A DNA stretch of 10,783 nucleotides, from positions 1 to 10,783 of the forward strand of contig DPHV01000032.1 in assembly GCA_003521625.1 (NCBI GenBank), in the 5' to 3' direction. Made by a program: the position numbers and the translations under genes. This DNA is from Ruminococcus sp. (GTDB lineage: Bacteria; Bacillota; Clostridia; Oscillospirales; Acutalibacteraceae). Below the pieces are notes generated by a model that worked only from the letters and a program-made list of their open reading frames with translations, was not told the DNA's origin and did no database searches. Below are positions 5,655-10,783 of this stretch, in pieces. Every line of letters starts with the position of its first letter. The stretch's first letter is position 1.

Positions 5655-7109
5655 TCACTCAAGCTCACTGTCCACCGTTTCTTTAATGCGATCAAAATAT
5701 TCCTTTATACTCATATTTTCTTCATCACCGCTATCAAACACGCCGTCAAGGCTGAACTCAAACTGCTGTGTATCTGCGTTATTAAAATTTTTGTCGGGCT
5801 TGGTGCAGTCGGCGTAATTTGCTTTTGCCTTTTCATAGCGCTCATTGAAGTTGTCCTCGGTGAGCCACTCGCTTTCTGAAAGCTGCTTTATCTTCTGAGT
5901 GTATTCGTCAGGATAATAGCAGTCATCATTCAGTATTGTCAATCGGTAAAGAGGGTTGACCTGCTCTGAGCGATTTCCTGCCGCCATTGACGAAAACGGC
6001 GACACTTCGGTCATACCGCTCCCTGTCGGGTTCCAGCCTACGCATATACCCAGCACACGGTCGTTGTCATACGGTATAAAAACAGCCTTGCCGTCACTTT
6101 TTCTGAAATAAACATAGTGATTATTATAGTTGTTCCTCATATCGTCGGGATTACCTGTAAAATAGCTTACCGCTGCAAAATTCAGAAAGCTTTCCTTGTC
6201 AACAACGCTTTCAAAGCTCTCCTTTGTAACATTATCATCGTTAATCACATCAAGCAGGTTTTCCAGACTTTCGTGCTTGCTTGTGTTTTTATTTGTCTTT
6301 AAGTCAAAGTTATAGGTTAATCCCCCGTCTGCATCCTCAATGCCGTATGTTACATTCATTGTATAATTAGCCGGCTTTCTCGTCCACGCCACCTTATACA
6401 AATCGCCGCCCCAATCCTCTTCAGGGAAGTTTCTTTCTATAAAATTATTATCCACCTGCTCATAGAGCGTAAACACTCCGCAGTATACTCCGCCGAAGGT
6501 TGTTGCCGCCAGATTCATCTTAGGCGCAACAACATTGTTTTCACGGAACATTTCGTTTGCATAGTATTCCCTTATATATGTTTGATCATAATTTTTATTC
6601 CACTTCAAATCAATACCGTTGAGCGTAGCAAAGGTCCTTTTCTTTCGCTCGTCACGCTCCTGTGTACTCTCCCACTGCTTTGCGTCGCCACCGTAATATT
6701 TTTCGTCGTCAAAGGTTTCGTCAAAGCTGAGCTTCAAATGAATGAGGTTATACATATCGCTGTTCTTCTCATCATAGAAATCCGTAAGCGACAAATTACC
6801 TTTCATCCTCACACCGACTTCGTCAATCTCGTAGCTTTCGCCGCCTATTGTAAAGGTCACCTTGTCCGCCTTACGGTATATAGGGGATTTCGAGTCATTC
6901 TCTTCATACTCCTCGTAATCCGCCTCCATTTTCGCAAGCTCGGAATCATCAATATCAATTTTAATTTCAATTTTTTCATCAAGGTTAAACAGGCTCTGAT
7001 AAAGCCTCTCCTCCTCTGAAACAGGCTGCTGTCCGTTTGAGCAGGCGCACAGCGCAACTGTAATCACAGTCATTGAAAATGCAATTATTTTTTTATAAAT
7101 ACCGGTCAT
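5655..7109 (-). CDS. CotH-kinase family lipoprotein
   Basis: The 484-residue protein starts with a basic, hydrophobic signal (KKIIAFSMTVITVALCAC) and a lipobox-like LCAC, with Cys23 as the likely lipid-modified residue, so it should be anchored outside the membrane. CotH-kinase features follow: GVRMKGN (99-105), FGGVYCGVFTLYEQVD (about 205-220), LYKV (237-240), FTGNPDDMRNNYNNHYVYF (317-335) and IPYDNDRVLG (345-354). The last two resemble the catalytic N/D region of the Bacillus spore-coat kinase CotH. The length is near that of a full domain plus linker, and no dockerin or other added domain is visible. The start has AGGAGG at good spacing. It is the last gene of an operon with a DUF4956 membrane protein and a VTC-domain protein, 39 bases after the former. 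It probably phosphorylates a surface or secreted target; the substrate is unknown and a link to sporulation is not shown here. Confidence 0.9.
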   Translation of the reverse strand: MTGIYKKIIAFSMTVITVALCACSNGQQPVSEEERLYQSLFNLDEKIEIKIDIDDSELAKMEADYEEYEENDSKSPIYRKADKVTFTIGGESYEIDEVGVRMKGNLSLTDFYDEKNSDMYNLIHLKLSFDETFDDEKYYGGDAKQWESTQERDERKKRTFATLNGIDLKWNKNYDQTYIREYYANEMFRENNVVAPKMNLAATTFGGVYCGVFTLYEQVDNNFIERNFPEEDWGGDLYKVAWTRKPANYTMNVTYGIEDADGGLTYNFDLKTNKNTSKHESLENLLDVINDDNVTKESFESVVDKESFLNFAAVSYFTGNPDDMRNNYNNHYVYFRKSDGKAVFIPYDNDRVLGICVGWNPTGSGMTEVSPFSSMAAGNRSEQVNPLYRLTILNDDCYYPDEYTQKIKQLSESEWLTEDNFNERYEKAKANYADCTKPDKNFNNADTQQFEFSLDGVFDSGDEENMSIKEYFDRIKETVDSELE

Positions 7110-7148
7110 TTTATCCTCCTAAATTATAGTAATATTGCAAAACCTCTG

Positions 7149-7826
7149 TTAAAGTGTACTTTCGGCTGTGGCACGAACGGCTATTGAAATTTCAAGGTTG
7201 CCGTTTCTGCATCTTAAATCATCTATAAACGCTTGTGTGCTGTCGTCATTTTTGAGTTTGATGTCATAAATGAGCTTATAAAGACTGCCCATATTTGTTG
7301 TTTTAACGGTTACAAGCCTTGTGCTTTGCGTGTACTTTTCAAACAGATCATCAAAGCAGTGCGCATAGCTTAAATCCTCAGGAATTGTTATGCGAAGCTC
7401 ACGACACAAATCGTCCTTTTCTCCCTTGCCGATAAGAGTGGATAATATCATCACAATGCAAATTATCACGACAAATACGACAGCCAAGAGCACATAACCC
7501 ATGGCCGTTGCAAGTCCTGTTGCCATCGCAAGGAAAATTGCGACAATTTCCTTTGCAGAGCCGGGAACACTGCGAAAACGGACAAGCGAAAAGGCTCCCA
7601 TAACTGCAATACCTGTGCCGACACTGCCGTTTACAAGCATAATAACCGTCTGCACTATTGCCGGCAGTAATATAAGCGATAAGGTAACGCTTTTGCTCTG
7701 CTTATTTTTAAAGCCTGATGCAGCGGCAATTATAAGTCCAAGCACAACAGACGCAAGGGTACAAAAAATGTATGACGTAAAATTAAAATCAGATGTGTAA
7801 ATAGGGTTAAATATTGAATCAAGCAC
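7149..7826 (-). CDS. DUF4956 family membrane protein
   Basis: The 225-residue protein has about four membrane segments (roughly 19-38, 47-66, 68-82 and 95-132), then a soluble C-terminal domain of about 90 residues. The signature between the third and fourth segments, GAFSLVRFRSVPGSAKEI (77-94), leading into IFLAMATGLATAMGY, is the hallmark of DUF4956. The arginines Arg83 and Arg85 lie at the membrane border. The start is GTG at 7826: GGAGG lies eight bases upstream and the gene overlaps the end of the VTC gene by eight bases, so the two are probably coupled. The soluble tail (LRITIPEDLSYAHCFDDLF, LVTVKTTNMGSLYKLIYDI) looks like an ACT-like alpha/beta fold, which is a guess. The biochemical role is not established. 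Its constant partnership with VTC and CotH proteins suggests it is the membrane part of that system. Confidence 0.88.
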   Translation of the reverse strand: MLDSIFNPIYTSDFNFTSYIFCTLASVVLGLIIAAASGFKNKQSKSVTLSLILLPAIVQTVIMLVNGSVGTGIAVMGAFSLVRFRSVPGSAKEIVAIFLAMATGLATAMGYVLLAVVFVVIICIVMILSTLIGKGEKDDLCRELRITIPEDLSYAHCFDDLFEKYTQSTRLVTVKTTNMGSLYKLIYDIKLKNDDSTQAFIDDLRCRNGNLEISIAVRATAESTL

Positions 7827-8538
7827 AGCTTTTTCCTCCGTTTTTCTGTAGATTTCTTTTTGTTACAATGGTGTAGGCAGTACCGTATTTTGAAAAAGAC
7901 GAGGGGTAGATTTTAAGCGTATCAAGTGCCTTGCAAAGCCACAGCGGTATTGCGCCGAGTGCTTTAATTTCCATTATGCAGTAGGTTTTATCTATAATGC
8001 TCTCGCCAAAGCTTCCGCTTTTAAGCGTCAGATTATCTGTGCGAAAACGAAGGTTCGTATCAAACGTTATCCGCAAGTCACTGTTTTCTTTTCCGACAAA
8101 TGCAAGTCTGTCATAGGCAATAAACATTTTCGGACTTAAATCCCTGTAATAGCTCATCGCATAGTCAATTTCACGCATAATCTGTGAATTGTCGGGCAGT
8201 ACACCCGAGCATAAATAATTCATAGCGTCCTTATATTTCATTTTTCTTCTGCGTTTATAGACAACTCCCTTGTACTTCTTTTTAAGCTCTAAAAATACAG
8301 TTGAATTGTCATCTGGTACACCGTAGCTTCTAAGCCTTAGCTTTTCTTTGTAAACAGGCTTTTCTATTGAATTTCTTATAAGCCTGTAATTGTCGGTGTC
8401 AAAGTAAATACTGTTTACAGTGCTTTTGCAGTATTCATCAGGCTTGATTTTATCTGAAATAAGGTTTTTAAGACTGTTCATCTGAGCTATGGTTATAACG
8501 TACTTTTTTTCTGTCCGTTCAAAAACTGTCTTAGCCAT
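7819..8538 (-). CDS. VTC-domain polyphosphate polymerase-like protein
   Basis: This 239-residue protein matches the VTC catalytic fold, a tunnel enzyme of the triphosphate-tunnel metalloenzyme superfamily that in yeast Vtc4 makes polyphosphate from ATP. Visible elements are ERTEKKY (7-13), SIYFDT (43-48), KEKLRLRSYG (64-73, tunnel Arg68 and Arg70), FLELKKKYKG (82-91), the basic YKRRRKMKYK (94-103), the metal-site glutamate in IMEIK (Glu190) and SFSKYGTA (Lys217). The key basic residues and the glutamate all appear present, so activity is plausible. There is no membrane segment; the enzyme is probably cytoplasmic and coupled to the DUF4956 protein, whose gene overlaps it. The start ATG at 8538 has AAGGAG upstream. 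It is the first gene of the operon. Whether the product is polyphosphate or another polymer is not settled by sequence. Confidence 0.9.
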   Translation of the reverse strand: MAKTVFERTEKKYVITIAQMNSLKNLISDKIKPDEYCKSTVNSIYFDTDNYRLIRNSIEKPVYKEKLRLRSYGVPDDNSTVFLELKKKYKGVVYKRRRKMKYKDAMNYLCSGVLPDNSQIMREIDYAMSYYRDLSPKMFIAYDRLAFVGKENSDLRITFDTNLRFRTDNLTLKSGSFGESIIDKTYCIMEIKALGAIPLWLCKALDTLKIYPSSFSKYGTAYTIVTKRNLQKNGGKSCA

Positions 8539-8575
8539 ATTGCCTTGCTCCTTCCAAATTTATTCTTTGCTTTGT

Positions 8576-8604
8576 ATTATAAAGCGGTAACCTTAAAAAT
8601 TATT
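8576..8604 (-). promoter_or_regulatory. Possible promoter of the VTC-DUF4956-CotH operon
   Basis: A perfect TATAAT lies on the minus strand at 8581-8576, about 38 bases upstream of the VTC start codon. The -35 position (8604-8599, AATAAT) is poor, so an activator may be needed. It overlaps the stop of the damaged upstream gene, which is where an operon promoter would be expected. The call rests mainly on the -10 box. Confidence 0.35.
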
Positions 8605-9093
8605 ATTTAATGACTGTAGTTCAGATTTTTCAATATCCGAATTTGCATCTGTATCTTTAGAAGAACCATTCATAGCAGATAAAATAAATAAAAATTCGTT
8701 TGATTTAAGAAAATCATGAAATCTTTCATCATTATTATCTACATAGCACCATCTAAAGAAAAATATCGTATAACATATGCAACGTCGCTTATCGTTACTT
8801 GCTACATCCATAAAAGATATTATATCATCATAATTAGCAGAGAATAAATCTAAACTAATATCATCTTTAATGGTAAGGTATGCTGCATCTGCAAACACTC
8901 CTCGTAAATCACTATCAGAAAATATAAATTAAATTTGCTACTTTATCGGTTTCATCTTCTGAATAACCCGTCTGGCTTTTCTGTTAATATGTTCGTAAAA
9001 ATTATCAAATATGATATTGATGATTTCATCGTCCAAAAGTGAATAAAAATCAATAACCCTTGAATAGAAATCAATCTTTTCATTTTTTGCCAT
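8593..9093 (-). pseudogene. Unknown AT-rich gene broken by two homopolymer indels
   Basis: The ATG at 9093 (GTGAGGCG upstream) opens a 51-codon frame, MAKNEKIDFYSRVIDFYSLL...RVIQKMKPIK, that stops at 8938-8940. The same frame is open again from 8928 to 8593 (SDSDLRGVFADAAYL..., FFFRWCYVDNNDERFHDFL, ...SELQSLNNNF). Between them another frame reads sensibly: QTGYSEDETDKVANLIYI. Adding one A to the A4 run at 8977-8980 and removing one T from the T4 run at 8919-8922 joins all three into one protein of 166 residues (NRKSQTGYSEDETDK, LIYISDSDLRGVF). The net length change is zero, which explains why both ends share a frame. No family is recognised; the product would be soluble and acidic. A strong promoter at 9181-9209 points into it. 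The indels may be real mutations or sequencing errors. Confidence 0.6.
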
Positions 9094-9180
9094 AATTACG
9101 CCTCACAAATTACACACATAAAATACTTACAAAACTTCACCAGTTTATCGGTATTTATGTATTAAATATATAACATAATC

Positions 9181-9209
9181 AATATATCACTTATGCTATT
9201 TCATGTCAA
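9181..9209 (-). promoter_or_regulatory. Strong sigma-A type promoter
   Basis: On the minus strand TTGACA (9209-9204) is separated by exactly 17 bases from TATATT (9186-9181). The -35 is perfect and the -10 has one mismatch. It lies just past the amidase terminator and points at the ATG at 9093, leaving a leader of about 80 bases. This is the clearest promoter in the window. It could also feed the VTC operon downstream, since no terminator is seen between. Confidence 0.75.
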
Positions 9210-9256
9210 TATTACAAACAATTAACCGAAAAATTTGTTATTATACAAATTCTAAC

Positions 9257-9298
9257 AAAAAATAATGCCCGTCAGAGAAATCAATCTCCAACGGGCAT
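9257..9298 (-). terminator. Intrinsic terminator of the lysis cassette
   Basis: On the minus strand ATGCCCGT (9298-9291) pairs with ACGGGCAT (9272-9265). The stem extends inward by about six pairs, two of them G-U, and is followed by TTATTTTTTG. It lies some 20 bases after the amidase stop. Confidence 0.85.
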
Positions 9299-9319
9299 AA
9301 ATTATTTGAAAATATTCAG

Positions 9320-10243
9320 TTAAATTCTTGTTGCGTAGTCGAGAGCAATCCATCCTGCACCGCTTTTCAGCTTGCCCCAGCCTTTGGCTGAGCCTGTGCC
9401 TTGTTTTGTTTCTACAATGGTGAAAACTCCCTTGCCGGTAAACTTGCCTGTTGTAGCATAGTTTGTGCCGGGGCCTTTGCGGATGTTTAAGTCTGAAATT
9501 GAAATCTGCACCTTGAAGGAGTTTGCGCTGTTCGTAGCTTTTGATGTATAAACAGCCTTGCCGTTCTCATCAAATACAGAATAACCCTTGTTCTTGTCAG
9601 CACACTTCTTTGCGTTTGACAAATCATAAAAAGCACCCTTTTGCGATTTTACATCTTTCCATGTCTTTCTCACACGATACAGAGTTTTCTTTCCTGTTGA
9701 AGATGTGTCGGAACCGAGCTGTGCGTTTACCTCTTTTGCAATCTGTCCGTGGAGATTGTAGAGATAATCACCCGGGCAGGACTTGTTAGCGTAATCCCTG
9801 TGAACCGTCATATTACAGCCGTTAAGATGGTTCATTCGCTCCGACTTGTTTGTTGACCATACAAGCTTTTTGATACCGTTACGCTTGCAGATGTCAACGA
9901 GCAGCTTAATCAAAGACTTGTAGGCTACATCTTTAACTCTGTAAGGGTGATATGTGTCAGAGGCAACCTCAATAGTGATAGCTCTGTTATCGTTTGATGA
10001 AGATGAGGTACACCAGCTGCGGTCCTTTTCCTCTACATACAAACCGATGCGTCCGTCATAGCCGATGCCGTAGTTAGAAGATGCCTCCTTGCTCGTTGAT
10101 GCAAAGATTGAGCCGAGGGTTTCAACAGAACACTGACCCACTACGCAGTGGATTGAGACGGTATCAATCTTGTGATTTCTGTTGACGCTCCTGTTAGGTG
10201 AAATTCTTGTGTAGTTTACTAATTTACTGTTTGTGTAAGCCAT
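9320..10243 (-). CDS. N-acetylmuramoyl-L-alanine amidase (phage-type endolysin) with SH3 tail
   Basis: The 307-residue protein should cut the bond between muramic acid and the stem peptide of peptidoglycan. Residues 1-175 form an Amidase_2 (PGRP-like) zinc domain with the expected ligands His32 (VSIHC), His148 (MTVHRDY) and Cys156 (KSCPGDYLY); Glu92 (ITIEVAS) is a likely supporting residue. Residues about 188-232 (LYRVRKTWKDVKS, AKKCADKNKGYSVFDENG) look like a SPOR-like cell-wall-binding segment. Residues 243-307 form a bacterial SH3 domain (LNIRKGPGTNYATTG, WGKLKSGAGWIALDY). There is no signal peptide, so release needs the holin encoded two genes upstream. The start has AAAGGAGAGG at good spacing. 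Holin, small peptide and amidase are contiguous, which marks a lysis cassette. A decayed copy of its last codons lies at 4884-4919. Confidence 0.93.
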   Translation of the reverse strand: MAYTNSKLVNYTRISPNRSVNRNHKIDTVSIHCVVGQCSVETLGSIFASTSKEASSNYGIGYDGRIGLYVEEKDRSWCTSSSSNDNRAITIEVASDTYHPYRVKDVAYKSLIKLLVDICKRNGIKKLVWSTNKSERMNHLNGCNMTVHRDYANKSCPGDYLYNLHGQIAKEVNAQLGSDTSSTGKKTLYRVRKTWKDVKSQKGAFYDLSNAKKCADKNKGYSVFDENGKAVYTSKATNSANSFKVQISISDLNIRKGPGTNYATTGKFTGKGVFTIVETKQGTGSAKGWGKLKSGAGWIALDYATRI

Positions 10244-10245
10244 AG

Positions 10246-10332
10246 TTATTCCTCTCCTTTGTTGTTTGATAAATTTTCAAGTGTTTCTGCAGGAATATCC
10301 TGCTCGGTTGTAATTGCTTTCTCGTCAGCCAT
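10246..10332 (-). CDS. Small acidic 28-residue peptide between holin and amidase
   Basis: The ATG at 10332 directly follows the holin stop (TGAATG), and GGGAGGG inside the holin end serves as its ribosome site. The product MADEKAITTEQDIPAETLEN... ends NKGEE, is strongly acidic and has no membrane segment. It stops two bases before the amidase ATG, and the amidase ribosome site lies within its last codons. The tight packing on both sides suggests it is translated and may couple holin to lysin expression. I do not recognise it. Confidence 0.6.
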   Translation of the reverse strand: MADEKAITTEQDIPAETLENLSNNKGEE

Positions 10333-10737
10333 TCATTTTCCCTCCCTGTTGTGTAATTGTGAAAGTACAGATTTTAGTTTCTCTGGTATTGGCAGTCCTA
10401 AGTGTGATGAGTTTTCAAGAATTGAAACCCCTTCATTTGAAAGATAGAAGAAGATTACTGCCGTTCGCAAAACTCCTACTTCCTGTAAAATGAACACATC
10501 TACAAGATTTGCAATTCCTACAAGTGCGAAAATCAGCACCTTTCTGCAGATGCCTTTAAAGCCTATCTCGCTTGACAGGTTTCGGTCTGCAAAAGCGCAC
10601 ATCAGTCCTGTTATGTAGTCGGTAACTACAAAGGCAATAAGTGCGTACAAAAATCCGTCCGCTCCGCCTAAAAACCAGCCAAGAAAGCCGCCGAAAGCGG
10701 AGAAAACAATTTGTATTGTGTTCCAGATTTGTTTCAT
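10333..10737 (-). CDS. Phage holin of the TcdE/phage lysis family
   Basis: I choose the ATG at 10737 because GGAGG lies seven bases before it; an ATG six codons upstream (10755) has no such site. The 134-residue protein has about three hydrophobic segments (IVFSAFGGFLGWFLGG, FLYALIAFVVTDYITGLM, VLIFALVGIANLVDVFIL) plus a weaker one (TAVIFFYLSNEG). The pattern DYITG-(M/C) and the C-terminal NEGVSILENSSHLGLPIPE are typical of the toxin secretion/phage lysis holin family (Phage_holin_4). It should sit in the cytoplasmic membrane and form the lesions that let the amidase reach the wall. The gene is complete, but its promoter lies beyond the right edge. It is the first visible gene of the lysis cassette. 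Confidence 0.92.
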   Translation of the reverse strand: MKQIWNTIQIVFSAFGGFLGWFLGGADGFLYALIAFVVTDYITGLMCAFADRNLSSEIGFKGICRKVLIFALVGIANLVDVFILQEVGVLRTAVIFFYLSNEGVSILENSSHLGLPIPEKLKSVLSQLHNREGK

Positions 10738-10783
10738 AAAAATTCCTCCAATCATTTTATTTTCTATTTTTTAACCCACGCAC

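Noticed and set aside
6582..7019. Plus-strand open frame of 145 codons
   Set aside because: It is antisense to the CotH-kinase gene. Its hydrophobic content comes from reading acidic codons on the opposite strand.
9509..9516. CACCTTGA, also present at the recombinase/phosphoesterase overlap (961-968), as a possible attachment-site core
   Set aside because: Eight bases recurring within the amidase coding region are easily explained by chance, and neither site shows flanking symmetry.

Overview
The window reads as accessory DNA of a gut-type clostridial Firmicute (Ruminococcaceae/Oscillospiraceae-like is my inference). This rests on AGGAGG-type ribosome sites, GTG and TTG starts, clostridial protein families and moderately low GC with very AT-rich islands. 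Apart from two fragments at the far left, every supported gene is on the minus strand, so transcription runs from right to left.

Right end (about 9257-10737): a phage-type lysis cassette in the order holin, 28-residue peptide, N-acetylmuramoyl-L-alanine amidase, closed by a minus-strand hairpin terminator. Just beyond the terminator a near-consensus promoter (9181-9209) points left into a small unknown gene (8593-9093). That gene is broken by what look like two compensating single-base indels in homopolymer runs.

Middle (5655-8538): a compact three-gene operon of a VTC-fold polyphosphate polymerase-like protein, a DUF4956 membrane protein and a CotH-kinase lipoprotein. These three families are known to co-occur and probably form one surface or phosphate-linked system. 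A second AT-rich unknown gene (5007-5516), broken by an in-frame stop near its start, follows. So the intact operon lies between two damaged genes. Next come a short decayed copy of a lysin C-terminus (4884-4919) and a terminator (4841-4877).

Left-centre (958-4766): a site-specific recombination module. It has a 36-residue ORF with its own terminator, then a helix-turn-helix/zinc-finger protein, a SHOCT-like small protein and two adjacent large serine recombinases, the last two overlapping by ATGA. The end of the last recombinase overlaps the end of a convergent, damaged metallophosphoesterase fragment (648-968).

Far left (3-613): the 3' end of an unknown plus-strand gene and two strong hairpins. 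I see nothing else convincing between 431 and 577.

One reading of the whole is the edge of a prophage or integrative element: lysis genes, then cargo (VTC-DUF4956-CotH plus small genes), then recombinases at the boundary. The element ends were not demonstrated. I found no tRNA, rRNA, CRISPR array or complete insertion sequence.
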